From Chitinilyticum aquatile DSM 21506 (GTDB lineage Bacteria; Pseudomonadota; Gammaproteobacteria; Burkholderiales; Chitinibacteraceae), in the NCBI RefSeq assembly GCF_000430805.1, contig NZ_AUMS01000013.1, positions 1 to 64,000 of the forward strand: a stretch of 64,000 nucleotides of DNA, given 5' to 3'. How positions within the stretch are numbered: the stretch's first letter is position 1; the number at the start of each line of letters is the position of its first letter. Made by a program: the position numbers and the translations under genes. Positions 8,625 to 19,005 of the stretch are shown in pieces. Below the pieces are notes generated by a model that did not search any database, was not told where the DNA came from, and saw only the letters and a list, made by a program, of their open reading frames with translations.

Positions 8625-10678
8625 TCAACGTTATTAAGAAAATGGGTCTGCTTGTGCTCTCTGCATTGAGTGCAATGACCTTCGCAGAGCAGGCGGCATT
8701 GACTTCGGTAGATGTTACGTCAGAGTCGGCAGAGAAGCAGGTCGTTAAACTCACGTTTAATGCTCAGCCTCCCGCTCCAACTAGTTTTGTTGTCAAGGCT
8801 CCTCCCAGAATTGCCCTCGATTTTGCCAATGTAGCAAATCAGGCTGGAAAAAATGCAATTCAGGTGAATGGTGCTGCTGTCAGAACGGTCAATATCGCCG
8901 AGGGAGGAGGTCGTACCCGCCTGGTATTGAATTTGGCAAAAACAGCCGGTTACTCAACGGAAACTCAGGGCAATACAGTCTTGGTGACCGTTGATGCTGC
9001 CAATGCGGATGCCACCAGCACATCCAGCAAAAACACGCAGTTTGCTGAGGCCAAACCCTCATCTCGCAAGGAGTCTGTTCAGAATGTTGATTTCCGGCGA
9101 GGCCAGAACGGAGAAGGGAAGATCGTTGTTGACCTATCCAGCCCCAATGTAGGGATTGACATTCGCCAGCAAGGCAAAAATCTTCTGGTTGATTTTTCTA
9201 AAGCCACTATCGCTAAGAATCTGGAGCGCAGGCTTGATGTTTCGGATTTTGGTTCGCCAGTGCAGAAGGTTGATACCTATGCTCAGGGTGACCAAGTGAA
9301 GATGGTGATTGAACCAAAGGGAGTCTGGGAGTATTCGGCCTATCAGACCGAAAATCGCTTCGTGATTGAGGTTCGTGACAGTTCTGCTGACAAGGCACAA
9401 TTGACTAGTCAGAAAAATTACAAGGGTGAAAAGCTTTCGCTGAATTTCCAAAATGTCGAAATACGTACCGTACTGCAGGTAATCGCGGAGTTTACCGGCA
9501 TGAATGTGATTACCAGCGATACGGTAAATGGTTCGTTGACTTTGCGTTTGAAGGATGTACCTTGGGATCAGGCGCTGGATATCATCCTTCAGGCCAAAGG
9601 GCTTGACATGCGCAAGACGGGTAATGTTCTCTGGATTGCTCCGCGCGATGAACTGGCCGCCAAGGAGAAGCAGGAGCTGGAAACGAAGAAGCAGATTTCC
9701 GAACTTGAGCCGACGAGAACTGAATATTTCCGCCTGCGCTATCACCGTGCCGAAGCGTTTGAAAAGATCCTGAAAGACGAAAAGCAGAAGATTTTGTCGA
9801 CCCGGGGTAGTGCTGTGATCGATGAGCGTACCAATACGCTGATTATTCAGGACATTCCTGGAAAACTTGATCAGATTCGCGACTTGGTTGAAAAGATTGA
9901 TATCCCCGTTCGGCAGGTCATGATTGAGGCTAGGATTGTCGAAGCTTCTGATGGGTTCTCCAGAAACCTGGGGGTTAAATGGCATGGCATTGGCTGGAAT
10001 GGTGACTTTGCTGCCGGTGGTGGTACGACGACGAAAGAATATACTAGTTCTTCTGGTGAGAAATTCACTGGCCCCGCGATCGATAGCGGTAAGTCTCAAG
10101 TAAATCTAGGTGCGGCAGCACTTAATAAATTTGCCGCTTCATCTTTGGGTTTCTTGGTGGCTGGCTCAGATGGTATTCTCGCTCTGGAGTTGTCCGCTTT
10201 GGAAGCTGATGGCTTGGGCAAGATTGTTTCAAGCCCGCGTGTTATGACGGCGGACGGACAGGAGGCTAGAATTGAGGAGGGTCAGGAGGCAGCCTTTACG
10301 GAGACTGCTCCCAATGGAGCAACGACAACCACATTTAAGAAGGCCGTTTTGTCGCTGAAAGTTAAGCCTCAGATCACCCCTGATGGCAATGTCATCATGG
10401 AAGTAAAGATCAACAAGGATGATTTTGAGAATGTTACTCAGGGTTTGTTAAATACAAAGCAGGTTGAAACCATCGTTCGTGTTGAGAATGGTGGCACGGT
10501 TGTTATCGGTGGAATCTATGTTACCCAAGAGGGCAAAGATGTAACGAAAGTGCCTTTGCTGGGTGATGTTCCGGGGTTGGGCAATCTGTTCAAGAACACC
10601 TCGACGACGAATAAGAAACGTGAGTTATTGGTTTTCCTGACTCCTAGGGTTGTTGACTCAGGCCTTACTTTGAGGTAA
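8621..10678 (+). CDS. pilQ: Type IV pilus secretin PilQ
   Basis: The outer-membrane secretin through which the pilus exits, 685 residues. In order it has a signal peptide ([22 protein letters not shown]), two AMIN domains that bind peptidoglycan (about 25-120 and 145-250), a secretin/TonB short N-terminal domain (about 265-335, [20 protein letters not shown]), an N1-type domain (about 355-435) and the secretin barrel (about 440-680). The barrel carries [17 protein letters not shown] near the C terminus. It is the last pilus gene of the operon. No terminator lies between its stop and aroK; the hairpin lies inside aroK. Confidence 0.96.
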   Translation: MINVIKKMGLLVLSALSAMTFAEQAALTSVDVTSESAEKQVVKLTFNAQPPAPTSFVVKAPPRIALDFANVANQAGKNAIQVNGAAVRTVNIAEGGGRTRLVLNLAKTAGYSTETQGNTVLVTVDAANADATSTSSKNTQFAEAKPSSRKESVQNVDFRRGQNGEGKIVVDLSSPNVGIDIRQQGKNLLVDFSKATIAKNLERRLDVSDFGSPVQKVDTYAQGDQVKMVIEPKGVWEYSAYQTENRFVIEVRDSSADKAQLTSQKNYKGEKLSLNFQNVEIRTVLQVIAEFTGMNVITSDTVNGSLTLRLKDVPWDQALDIILQAKGLDMRKTGNVLWIAPRDELAAKEKQELETKKQISELEPTRTEYFRLRYHRAEAFEKILKDEKQKILSTRGSAVIDERTNTLIIQDIPGKLDQIRDLVEKIDIPVRQVMIEARIVEASDGFSRNLGVKWHGIGWNGDFAAGGGTTTKEYTSSSGEKFTGPAIDSGKSQVNLGAAALNKFAASSLGFLVAGSDGILALELSALEADGLGKIVSSPRVMTADGQEARIEEGQEAAFTETAPNGATTTTFKKAVLSLKVKPQITPDGNVIMEVKINKDDFENVTQGLLNTKQVETIVRVENGGTVVIGGIYVTQEGKDVTKVPLLGDVPGLGNLFKNTSTTNKKRELLVFLTPRVVDSGLTLR

Positions 10679-10712
10679 TAGGGGTATTAATATTCCATTC
10701 CATGGGGGTGCA

Positions 10713-10740
10713 TCGCAAAGCGATAGACTTTCCGATAAAA
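10713..10740 (+). promoter_or_regulatory. Possible aroK promoter placing the RNA start at the aroK ATG
   Basis: TAAAAT (10735-10740) is a good -10 element, with a weak TCGCAA (10713-10718) 16 bases upstream. The normal spacing puts the RNA start around 10747-10749, at the preferred aroK ATG, so the transcript could be leaderless. The rppH promoter in this window has the same layout (TTGCAA, 16 bases, TAAAAT). Predicted by eye only. Confidence 0.4.
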
Positions 10741-10774
10741 TGCCTGGCATGAAACTGCCAGGCAATTTTTTTTT
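10741..10774 (+). terminator. Intrinsic terminator embedded in the first codons of aroK
   Basis: A perfect 9-bp stem (TGCCTGGCA, 10741-10749; TGCCAGGCA, 10756-10764) with a 6-base loop is followed by nine consecutive T (10766-10774). This is a textbook terminator for the pilMNOPQ transcript. The T run also encodes the Asn-Phe-Phe-Leu residues of AroK. Confidence 0.85.
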
Positions 10775-11282
10775 GGTCGGCCTCATGGGGGCTGGCAAAA
10801 CGACAGTCGGCCGTGCCTTGGCCAAGGCAACGGGCAAGACTTTTTTTGATTCGGACCACGAGATCGAAGCCAGAACCGGTGTGAAAATTCCGGTGATTTT
10901 CGAGATTGAGGGCGAAGCCGGCTTCCGGGCCCGCGAAGCCGAAGCGATTGCAGAGTTGTGCGCGCAGCGCAATATCGTACTGGGTACCGGTGGCGGTGCG
11001 GTGCTGGATCCGCAGAATCGCCGCGCTCTTGCTGCCAATGGCTTTGTAATCTACCTGAATGCCAGCCCTGAAGAACTGTACCAGCGTACGGCGCATGACA
11101 AAAATCGTCCATTGCTGCAGACGGCTGACCCGCTCGGGCGTCTGCGTGATTTACACGCGCAGCGTGATCCGCTTTATCGGGAAGTTGCCGATCTGGTTGT
11201 CGATACCAGCAGACAATCCGTGCAAGGGATGCTGACCCTACTACTGAAAGAGCTCGAGCAAAATGCGCACCGTAAAACTTGA
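10749..11282 (+). CDS. aroK: Shikimate kinase
   Basis: Phosphorylates shikimate at the 3-OH with ATP in the chorismate pathway. The 177-residue protein has Walker A GLMGAGKT (about 10-17), the substrate motif [11 protein letters not shown] (about 35-45) and GTGGGAVL (about 79-86). ATG 10749 gives [11 protein letters not shown], the usual family start; an ATG at 10740 would add three residues. Neither has a clear ribosome-binding site. The first codons lie inside a strong terminator hairpin, so readthrough from pilQ should be low. It overlaps aroB by 20 bases. Confidence 0.94.
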   Translation: MKLPGNFFLVGLMGAGKTTVGRALAKATGKTFFDSDHEIEARTGVKIPVIFEIEGEAGFRAREAEAIAELCAQRNIVLGTGGGAVLDPQNRRALAANGFVIYLNASPEELYQRTAHDKNRPLLQTADPLGRLRDLHAQRDPLYREVADLVVDTSRQSVQGMLTLLLKELEQNAHRKT

Positions 11283-12348
11283 TCTGGCCGACGCGCCATA
11301 TGATATCCATATCGGCGAAGGCTTCCTGGCTTCGGTATCGGCAATACTTCCCCTGCTGGCGCAGCCACGGGTTGCAATCGTCACCAATACAACGATTGCG
11401 CCACTGTATCTTGCGCAACTGCAAGTACAGCTGGAACAGGCTGGCGTTTCTGTTCTCCCTATCATTCTGCCGGATGGCGAGAAGTACAAGACGTGGGAGA
11501 CGCTGAATCTGATTTTTGATGCATTGCTGGCTGCCCGCTGCGAGCGCAAGACGACTCTGATTGCACTCGGCGGTGGAGTTATCGGGGATATGACCGGGTT
11601 TGCCGCTGCGGTCTACCAGCGAGGCGTTCCGTTCATCCAGATACCTACTACCCTGCTGGCACAGGTTGATTCATCTGTTGGCGGGAAGACGGCCATCAAC
11701 CATCCGCTTGGCAAGAACATGATTGGTGCCTTCTATCAGCCAAAGCTGGTGCTGGCTGATATTTCAACACTTGCCACGCTGCCTGATCGTGAGTTCTCTG
11801 CCGGTATGGCCGAGGTCATCAAGTACGGCTTGATCGACGATCTGGATTTCTTTGAATGGCTTGAAGGCAATATTGATCGGTTGATGGAGCGAGATGCCGA
11901 CGCACTGGCGTTTGCCATCGAGCGCAGCTGCCAGAACAAGGCGCGTATCGTTGCGGCGGATGAGAAAGAAACCGGCCAGCGTGCCTTGCTGAATCTTGGG
12001 CATACTTTTGGGCACGCCATCGAGGCCGGCATGGGGTATGGCGTATGGCTGCACGGTGAGGCGGTTGCCGCCGGCATGATGCTCGCTGCACACGCTGCAC
12101 ACATCCAGGGGGCCATTTCGGATGGCGGCCTTGCCCGAATTGAAAAGCTGCTGCGCAAGGCCGCATTGCCCGTCGTGGCACCGGCATTGGGCGAGGATCG
12201 CTATCTTGAGCTGATGGCGCAGGACAAGAAAGTCGATGCCGGAAGGATCAAGTTCATTCTGCTTGAGCGCCTTGGCCAGTCCTTTATCGGCGAACTGTCG
12301 CAGGATGTTGTACGTCAGGCATTGCGCGCAGGCTGTGCGGCGGCCTGA
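11263..12348 (+). CDS. aroB: 3-dehydroquinate synthase
   Basis: Converts DAHP to 3-dehydroquinate, the second step of the shikimate pathway, using NAD and a divalent metal. The 361-residue protein has the NAD-binding [11 protein letters not shown] block (about 68-78), [16 protein letters not shown] (about 104-119) and metal ligands in [11 protein letters not shown] (about 246-256) and [10 protein letters not shown]. Its start lies within the end of aroK, the usual aroKB pairing. Its stop codon lies in a 17-bp palindrome shared with the convergent yihY gene. Confidence 0.96.
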   Translation: MRTVKLDLADAPYDIHIGEGFLASVSAILPLLAQPRVAIVTNTTIAPLYLAQLQVQLEQAGVSVLPIILPDGEKYKTWETLNLIFDALLAARCERKTTLIALGGGVIGDMTGFAAAVYQRGVPFIQIPTTLLAQVDSSVGGKTAINHPLGKNMIGAFYQPKLVLADISTLATLPDREFSAGMAEVIKYGLIDDLDFFEWLEGNIDRLMERDADALAFAIERSCQNKARIVAADEKETGQRALLNLGHTFGHAIEAGMGYGVWLHGEAVAAGMMLAAHAAHIQGAISDGGLARIEKLLRKAALPVVAPALGEDRYLELMAQDKKVDAGRIKFILLERLGQSFIGELSQDVVRQALRAGCAAA

Positions 12349-12357
12349 GTCAGGCCG
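12341..12357. terminator. Palindrome spanning the convergent aroB and yihY stop codons
   Basis: CGGCCTGA and TCAGGCCG flank a single G, and both opposing stop codons fall inside it. It could form a small hairpin in either transcript, but no T run follows, so terminator function is uncertain. Confidence 0.35.
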
Positions 12358-13624
12358 TGCGGCTTGTTACGGACGCTGCAGCATCTTGCTGGAGCAGTTC
12401 GGGCCGCTGATCGAGATAGGATCGCAGTGACCGCTGCAGCGGCGCTGCACACTGCTGCAGGATGCCTGACAACACCGGCTCGCTGTGGCTGCTCAGGCTG
12501 CTGCCGACGAGCTGATACACATCGTTGAGCTGGATGTGGGCAGGGTCAACAGCCAGTATCCATTCGCCATTCTTGCCTTCCTCGACCCAGCCGCGGGTTG
12601 CCATCAGCTCCAGCAGTCCGTGTGTCGCATCGATGCCCAGTTCGACGCGGCGGCGTAGTTCGTCGAGGTGCAGCACTTCGCCGTGCCGGTGTGCCATCGC
12701 CAATGTGGTGAGGATGTGCATGGCCTGCTCGAAACGCGAGCCGTGATCCTGCCCCCAGCGCCAGCCATCGCGGTGCCAATAGGATAGCGATGCGGTCAGT
12801 ACTGCACCGCCCAGTACGATCACCCAGCACAGATACAGCCACATCAGGAAAATGGGGATGCTGGCGAAGGCGCCGTACACCAGCTTGAATGTACCGAACT
12901 GCCGGATATACAGGCTGAACAGCTGTTTCATCAGCTCCAGCAAGGCCCCGGCGACAATGGCGCCAATCAGTGCCTGCGTGCGGGGCACATAGCAATTGGG
13001 TACGGTGACGTAAATCAGCGTGAGCGTACCCCAGCCCAGAATCATTGGCGCCAGTTTGGCGATATTGAGCCAGTCGAAACCGGCGGTTTCCTTGCCGAGT
13101 GCGGAGGCAAGCGAGAGGCTGATGCCGATCAGCAGCGGGGCAAGCGTCAGCGTTGCCCAGTAAATCAGCGTGCGCGACAGCAGCTTGCGCGGGCGCCGCA
13201 CCCCCCAGATTTCGTTGAAGCTCTTCTCGATGGTGAAGATCAGTAGTAATGCCGAGGCTACCAGGCCGATCATGCCCATGGTCGTCAGGCGTTCGGCGTT
13301 GTCGGAAAACTGCCGCATGTAAACGCCGATCAGTCGTCCTGACGCATCGGGGACCAGATTGGTCAGCAGGAAAGATTTGAACTTGCCGCTGTAATCGCTG
13401 AAAACCGGAAAAGCGGAAAACAGCGTCAGCGCAATCGTGAAGAGCGGTACGAAGGCCAGTAGCGTCGTATAGGTCAGGCTGCCGGCGGTCTGGAGGCAGC
13501 GGTCGTTGATCAGGCGGCGGCCAACAAAGCGCGAAAAACCGATCAGGCGTTCCAGAAAGGCAAAGCGCAGTGAAGTGGTGATGCTGGATGGGATATCCGC
13601 CATGGCGTGACTCGGTTGGTGCAT
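12350..13624 (-). CDS. YihY/BrkB family inner-membrane protein
   Basis: A 424-residue polytopic protein of the YihY family (formerly mislabelled ribonuclease BN). The family core with about six membrane segments spans residues 30-290 and includes TAGSLTYTTLLAFVPL and GAVLTASLSYW. A soluble C-terminal extension (about 295-424) resembles a winged-helix-like YihY tail. The biochemical role of the family is unsettled. Its stop codon is one base from that of aroB. Confidence 0.85.
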   Translation of the reverse strand: MHQPSHAMADIPSSITTSLRFAFLERLIGFSRFVGRRLINDRCLQTAGSLTYTTLLAFVPLFTIALTLFSAFPVFSDYSGKFKSFLLTNLVPDASGRLIGVYMRQFSDNAERLTTMGMIGLVASALLLIFTIEKSFNEIWGVRRPRKLLSRTLIYWATLTLAPLLIGISLSLASALGKETAGFDWLNIAKLAPMILGWGTLTLIYVTVPNCYVPRTQALIGAIVAGALLELMKQLFSLYIRQFGTFKLVYGAFASIPIFLMWLYLCWVIVLGGAVLTASLSYWHRDGWRWGQDHGSRFEQAMHILTTLAMAHRHGEVLHLDELRRRVELGIDATHGLLELMATRGWVEEGKNGEWILAVDPAHIQLNDVYQLVGSSLSSHSEPVLSGILQQCAAPLQRSLRSYLDQRPELLQQDAAASVTSRTA

Positions 13625-13634
13625 GCAATCCGCC

Positions 13635-13640
13635 TATAAT
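13635..13640 (+). promoter_or_regulatory. Possible -10 element upstream of wrbA
   Basis: TATAAT followed by AGCGC lies in the divergent gap between yihY and wrbA, pointing at wrbA. No convincing -35 is present at 16-18 bases. The leader would be about 135 bases. Confidence 0.3.
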
Positions 13641-13689
13641 AGCGCATCGCCAGCCGGCCCCGGCGATCTTGCCGTGCAGGTACGGGTGA

Positions 13690-14738
<1,049 letters not shown>

Positions 14739-14740
14739 TG

Positions 14741-14796
14741 GGGTGTGATGTATTGCCGTGTGGCCCAATAATTTAAAGGGCTATGGCGATATACCC
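14741..14796 (+). repeat. Dispersed palindromic element, copy B
   Basis: The left part includes TATTGCCGTGTGGCCC (14751-14766) and the right arm is GGGCTATGGCGATATACCC (14778-14796). They pair imperfectly across an AT-rich loop (AATAATTTAAA). It begins right after the DUF2069 stop and runs into the next hairpin. Confidence 0.6.
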
Positions 14797-14848
14797 AAAG
14801 CAAAAGGCACAAGCCCGCGGTCTGCGGGCTTGTGCCTTTTGCTTTGGG
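14794..14848. terminator. 25-bp perfect hairpin, bidirectional terminator
   Basis: Positions 14794-14818 and 14824-14848 are exact reverse complements around a 5-base loop (GGTCT), with CTTTTGCTTT-type runs on both strands. It separates wrbA-DUF2069 from the convergent leuA. Confidence 0.85.
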
Positions 14849-14993
14849 TTTCCACTGCAATCAGTACTTGTGGTGCTGATCTCTGGCTTGAAACGGCAGG
14901 CCGGTAAGCCCGGGTTTCATTCCGCCGCCGGATAGGGCTGCGGAATTCCCGATGATGCAATCCTTGATTTGCCGGACGGTGCCGGCGTTCTGC

Positions 14994-16811
14994 TTACACC
15001 GGCTGCGGATGTACGCGCTCGGTGTTGCTGTGCAGCTTGTTCAGCGCCGAGATGTAGGCCTTCACGCTGGCGACGATGATGTCGGTATCCGCGCCCTGGC
15101 CATTCACGATGCGGCCATCGCGCGCCAGACGCACGGTCACCTCGCCCTGGCTGTCGGTGCCCTGCGTGATGGCATTCACCGAGTACAGCTGCAGCTCGGC
15201 GCCGCTGCTGACCAGTGATTCGATGGCCTTGAACGAGGCATCCACCGTGCCGTCGCCATCGGCATCCGCGCGGCGCTCCTGGCCGGCTTCGCTGATGACC
15301 AGCGTCGCGTGCGGGATTTCGCCCGTCTCGGAAGCCACTTTCAGCGACACCAGCTTGTAGTGTTCCTGCTCGATGCTGATCAGCTCATCGGAGACCAGCG
15401 CATGCAAATCTTCATCGAAAATCTCGCGCTTGCGGTCGGCCAGTTCCTTGAAGCGGGCAAAGGCAGCGTTGAGTGATTCTTCACTGTCGAGCTGGATGCC
15501 GAGGTCGGCTAGCTTGCTGCGGAAGGCATTGCGACCCGAGAGCTTGCCGAGCGTCAGGCGGTTGGTATTCCAGCCCACCGATTCGGCGCTCATGATCTCG
15601 TAGGTTTCGCGGCACTTGAGAATGCCATCCTGGTGGATGCCGGATTCATGCGCGAAGGCATTGGCACCGACAATCGCCTTGTTCGGCTGTACCGGATAGC
15701 CGGTAATGGTGGAAACGAGCTTCGACGTCGGCACGATCTGCGTGGTATCCACACGGCTTTCCACGCCGAAGATGTCGCGGCGGGTGCGCGTTGCCATCAC
15801 GATTTCTTCCATTGCGGCGTTGCCGGCGCGTTCGCCCAAGCCATTGATCGTGCATTCGACCTGACGTGCACCACCGAGTACGGCGGCCAGCGAGTTGGCG
15901 ACCGCCATGCCGAGGTCGTTATGGCAGTGCGCCGACCACGTTACCTTGTCGCCACCCGGCGTCTTGGCGATCAGCTCGCGGAAAAACGCTTCGGTTTTCT
16001 GCGGCACGGCGTAGCCGACGGTATCGGGCACATTCAGGGTTGTTGCGCCGGCTTCGATCACCGCGCCAAAAATGCGGGCGAGAAAGTCGATGTCCGAGCG
16101 CAGTGCATCTTCTGCCGAGAATTCCACGTCGTCGGTGTATTCGCGGGCAAGCTTGACGGCCTTCACTGCCGCTTCAACTACCTGATCCGGCTCCATGCGC
16201 AATTTGTGCTGCATGTGAATCGGGCTGGTGGCAATAAAGGTGTGAATGCGGCCACGCTTGGCTGGCTTGATCGCTTCACCTGCGGCGCGCACGTCACGCT
16301 CGTTGGCGCGCGCCAGGCTACAGACTGTGCTGTTTTCGATGATGCCGGCAATCGTGTGGATCGCGTCGAAATCACCGGGGCTGGCCGCTGCGAAGCCGGC
16401 TTCGATTACGTCGACACCCAGTTTTTCCAGCTGGCGGGCGATGCGGATCTTTTCTTCCTTGGTCATCGATGCGCCCGGCGATTGCTCGCCGTCCCGCAAG
16501 GTGGTGTCAAAAATAATCAAACGGTCGCTCATGGCGGCATCCTTGTGCGGTTGACTGGGTTCGCCGGCGCTGGCCGGGGTCTGGGTATTCGTCGGGTTCA
16601 CGAAATACTGCTCGATGGCAAAACGGCGCCCCTGCTGCGCAGCCAGTTGTGCCAGCTGCGAGACTTTGGCAAGCGGCATGCTGCCGCGTTCGCGCCACTT
16701 GTAGACTGCGGCGCGGCTGACCGGATCATCGGGCCAGGCCGTGGTGAGCGCTTCGGACAGGGCTCCTGGCCCGCCGAAATCATCAATCAGACGTTGAATG
16801 TCCAATTGCAT
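14994..16811 (-). CDS. leuA: 2-isopropylmalate synthase with N-terminal helix-turn-helix extension
   Basis: Condenses acetyl-CoA with 2-oxoisovalerate, the first leucine-specific step. The frame encodes 605 residues. Residues 94-605 are a normal 512-residue Leu[14 protein letters not shown] near 101-113, the HCHNDLGMA metal-binding motif, GLGERAGNA and a C-terminal leucine-binding regulatory domain. Residues 1-70 look like a Cro/YdaS-type helix-turn-helix (LSEALTT, then [20 protein letters not shown]), joined by a Pro/Ser/Thr linker. Both ATG 16811 (GGAG upstream) and the internal ATG 16532 (AAGGA upstream) have ribosome-binding sites, so long and short forms are possible. NCBI uses the name carph-isopro for HTH modules on such enzymes (from memory). 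Confidence 0.93.
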   Translation of the reverse strand: MQLDIQRLIDDFGGPGALSEALTTAWPDDPVSRAAVYKWRERGSMPLAKVSQLAQLAAQQGRRFAIEQYFVNPTNTQTPASAGEPSQPHKDAAMSDRLIIFDTTLRDGEQSPGASMTKEEKIRIARQLEKLGVDVIEAGFAAASPGDFDAIHTIAGIIENSTVCSLARANERDVRAAGEAIKPAKRGRIHTFIATSPIHMQHKLRMEPDQVVEAAVKAVKLAREYTDDVEFSAEDALRSDIDFLARIFGAVIEAGATTLNVPDTVGYAVPQKTEAFFRELIAKTPGGDKVTWSAHCHNDLGMAVANSLAAVLGGARQVECTINGLGERAGNAAMEEIVMATRTRRDIFGVESRVDTTQIVPTSKLVSTITGYPVQPNKAIVGANAFAHESGIHQDGILKCRETYEIMSAESVGWNTNRLTLGKLSGRNAFRSKLADLGIQLDSEESLNAAFARFKELADRKREIFDEDLHALVSDELISIEQEHYKLVSLKVASETGEIPHATLVISEAGQERRADADGDGTVDASFKAIESLVSSGAELQLYSVNAITQGTDSQGEVTVRLARDGRIVNGQGADTDIIVASVKAYISALNKLHSNTERVHPQPV

Positions 16812-16838
16812 CGGGTTTCTCCATCAGGTGTTGGGTTA

Positions 16839-16868
16839 ATAATTCTACTTATTTGACGTTGTGTCAAA
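16839..16868 (-). promoter_or_regulatory. leuA promoter with palindromic operator-like site over the -35
   Basis: On the minus strand, TTGACA (16862-16867) and AATTAT (16839-16844) are exactly 17 bases apart, a near-consensus sigma-70 promoter pointing at leuA. TTTGAC and GTCAAA (16852-16857 and 16863-16868) form a perfect inverted repeat with a 5-base centre over the -35, which suggests a repressor site. Confidence 0.6.
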
Positions 16869-16874
16869 CATAAA

Positions 16875-16909
16875 ATGCAAAAAAGCCGGCGTCGCCGGCT
16901 TTTTTGCAT
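16875..16909. terminator. 16-bp perfect hairpin, terminator of pssA
   Basis: ATGCAAAAAAGCCGGC (16875-16890) and its exact complement (16894-16909) enclose a 3-base loop, with T runs on both strands. On the minus strand it ends the pssA transcript before the leuA promoter. Confidence 0.85.
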
Positions 16910-16942
16910 GTCCAACTAGGATTTAATGTGCCGTATTGGACA

Positions 16943-17737
16943 TTATGTCTGATTTTCTTCTTCGGTTTCGGCTGGTTTGACCGCGCTGCGTGGTTTGCGG
17001 GTCAGCACGCACCACAGCCAGTAGACATAGCCGGACAGGCCGTAGCCGATGAAGAACAGGAACAGCACCAGCGGCGGCTTGGAAACCAGGATCAGCAACG
17101 CAATCACCACCAGCAGCATCACGATGAAGGGCACCGTCTTGCGCATGTGCAGCTCCTTGAAGCTCCAGAAGCGCACATTGCAGACCATCGACAGGCCGGC
17201 AAACAGCGTGAAGATCAGTGCCAGATAGGGCAGCGCCGGCATCAGCGGCTCAAGGTCCTCGGCGTATTCGTGGCTGATCCACACCAGGCCGGCGACCAGC
17301 GCCGCAGCGGATGGTGACGGCAGGCCCTGGAACCAGCGCTTGTCGACGATGCCGATATTGGTATTGAAGCGTGCCAGACGCAGAGCGGCGGCGGCGCAGT
17401 AGATGAAGGCCACCATCCAGCCGATCTTGCCGAACTGGTGCAACTGCCACACATAGGCCACCAGTGCGGGGGCCACGCCGAAGCTCACCATGTCGGAAAG
17501 GCTGTCGAATTCAGCGCCGAAGGCCGACTGCGTGTGCGTCATGCGTGCGACGCGGCCGTCCATGCCGTCGAGCACCATCGCCGCGAAAATCGCGACAGCA
17601 GCGAGGTCGAACTTGTGGTTCATCGCCGACACAATGGCGTAGAAGCCGGCGAACAGCGCCGCCAGCGTGAAGAGATTGGGCAGCAGGTAAATGCTCTGGC
17701 GTTTCAGGTCAAGCGGGCGCTTGGGGGAGCTTTGCAT
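16943..17737 (-). CDS. pssA: CDP-diacylglycerol--serine O-phosphatidyltransferase
   Basis: Makes phosphatidylserine from CDP-diacylglycerol and serine in the inner membrane. The 264-residue protein has about seven to eight membrane segments and the CDP-alcohol phosphotransferase signature DGMDGRVAR, then GAEFDSLSD (about 56-82). I chose ATG 17737 (MQSSPKRPLDLKRQSIYLLPN) rather than the longer open frame, which overlaps the psd promoter region. It is divergent from psd, which performs the next step. Confidence 0.94.
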   Translation of the reverse strand: MQSSPKRPLDLKRQSIYLLPNLFTLAALFAGFYAIVSAMNHKFDLAAVAIFAAMVLDGMDGRVARMTHTQSAFGAEFDSLSDMVSFGVAPALVAYVWQLHQFGKIGWMVAFIYCAAAALRLARFNTNIGIVDKRWFQGLPSPSAAALVAGLVWISHEYAEDLEPLMPALPYLALIFTLFAGLSMVCNVRFWSFKELHMRKTVPFIVMLLVVIALLILVSKPPLVLFLFFIGYGLSGYVYWLWCVLTRKPRSAVKPAETEEENQT

Positions 17738-17835
17738 TGGAGCCTCTTGGAAATACGGGCGGTTTCCGCCTACGGGGGCATAGTGTACTCCCTGAGCGCC
17801 GGTCTGCAAGCCGGCACGCAAGCCACGCCCTGCGT

Positions 17836-17841
17836 TACAAT
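17836..17841 (+). promoter_or_regulatory. Possible -10 element of psd
   Basis: TACAAT followed by a GC-rich stretch lies about 45 bases before the psd start, in the divergent pssA-psd gap. No clear -35 is visible. Confidence 0.3.
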
Positions 17842-17887
17842 TGCGGCCTTTATTGTCCCAGCGGAAACCGCCGTGTCCGAACGCCCC

Positions 17888-18730
17888 ATGTCCGAGCCGC
17901 TTTTTGTTGCCCTGCAGTATGTAATCCCGAAGCTCGCGCTCACGCGCCTGATGGGCTGGCTGGCCGGCTGCCGCGCCGGTGGCCTAACCCACTGGGTGAT
18001 CCGCCGCTTCATCGCCCGCTACAACGTCAACATGGCCGAAGCCGCCGAGCAGGACATCACCCGCTTCGCCACCTTCAATGAATTTTTCACTCGCGCGCTG
18101 AAAGACGGCGCCCGCCCGCTGGCTGCCGCCGCGCAGGTCTGCCCGGTGGATGGTGCCATCAGCCAGTTCGGCGCGATCGAGCAAGACCAGATTTTCCAGG
18201 CCAAGGGCCACAGCTACTCGACCACCGCCTTGCTGGGCGGCGATGCGGAACTGGCCAAATCGTTCGAGAACGGCCACTTCGCCACCATTTATCTCAGCCC
18301 GCGTGATTACCACCGCATCCACATGCCAGCCACCGGCCGCTTGCTGCAGATGACCTATGTGCCGGGCGAGCTGTTTTCCGTCAACCCCGCCACCGCGCGC
18401 GGCGTGCCTGGGCTGTTCGCGCGCAACGAGCGCGTCGTGTGCGTGTTCGAGGATGAAGCCGGCAAGCCCTTCGTGCTGGTGCTGGTGGGGGCAACGATTG
18501 TCGGCAGCATGGCGACGGTGTGGCACGGCGTGGTCAACCCGCCGCGCCCGGGCACGATCTGGACGCGCGACTACCGCGACCAGCAGATCGTGCTCAAGCA
18601 GGGCGAGGAAATGGGCCGCTTTCTGCTTGGCTCCACCGTCGTGCTGCTCTACCCGCAGGGCGACTGGCAATGGAATCCGGCGTGGGCACCGGCTGCTTCT
18701 GTGCGGCTGGGGGAAATGATGGCGGGGTGA
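17888..18730 (+). CDS. psd: Phosphatidylserine decarboxylase proenzyme
   Basis: Decarboxylates phosphatidylserine to phosphatidylethanolamine. The 280-residue proenzyme has the self-cleavage motif LGST (about 247-250), where the serine becomes the pyruvoyl group and splits beta and alpha chains. SPRDYHRIHMP (about 137-147) is conserved in the family. An in-frame GTG at 17873 would add five residues. It is divergent from pssA, so the two phosphatidylethanolamine steps flank one regulatory gap. Confidence 0.95.
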   Translation: MSEPLFVALQYVIPKLALTRLMGWLAGCRAGGLTHWVIRRFIARYNVNMAEAAEQDITRFATFNEFFTRALKDGARPLAAAAQVCPVDGAISQFGAIEQDQIFQAKGHSYSTTALLGGDAELAKSFENGHFATIYLSPRDYHRIHMPATGRLLQMTYVPGELFSVNPATARGVPGLFARNERVVCVFEDEAGKPFVLVLVGATIVGSMATVWHGVVNPPRPGTIWTRDYRDQQIVLKQGEEMGRFLLGSTVVLLYPQGDWQWNPAWAPAASVRLGEMMAG

Positions 18731-18754
18731 ACTGCTTCGCTTCTTGAAAATGAT

Positions 18755-18788
18755 AAAGGCTGCGGGGTATGTGCTCGCAGCCTTTTTA
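18755..18788 (+). terminator. Terminator of psd
   Basis: AAAGGCTGCG (18755-18764) pairs with CGCAGCCTTT (18776-18785), followed by TTTATTT. Confidence 0.85.
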
Positions 18789-18812
18789 TTTGAATGGTTT
18801 CGGTTGTATACC
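18765..18812 (+). repeat. Dispersed palindromic element, copy C (diverged)
   Basis: The segment opens with GGGTATGTGCTCGC and closes with AATGGTTTCGGTTGTATACC. The closing arm resembles copy D (AATGGTTGTGAATATATACC). It overlaps the psd terminator. Membership is less certain than for copies B, F and G. Confidence 0.4.
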
Positions 18813-19005
18813 TGTGCATTGCTTGCCGGGGCTCTGCAGGGCATGCGTACGATTACGCTGCGCTAATCGTGGTAATGCAAGCTGGAATTTATATCTGTTA
18901 AATGGCAAGAAAATCTTCTTAAAATCTTTACTCAAAATCCTTTACGCATATTGGTTATGCGTTCTAACATTGATTCTGTCAGCACTTGTTGAGTAAGAGA
19001 CCGCC

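Noticed and set aside
15633-16856. 407-codon frame opposite leuA
   Set aside because: Antisense of a conserved LeuA; composition is typical of a shadow frame.
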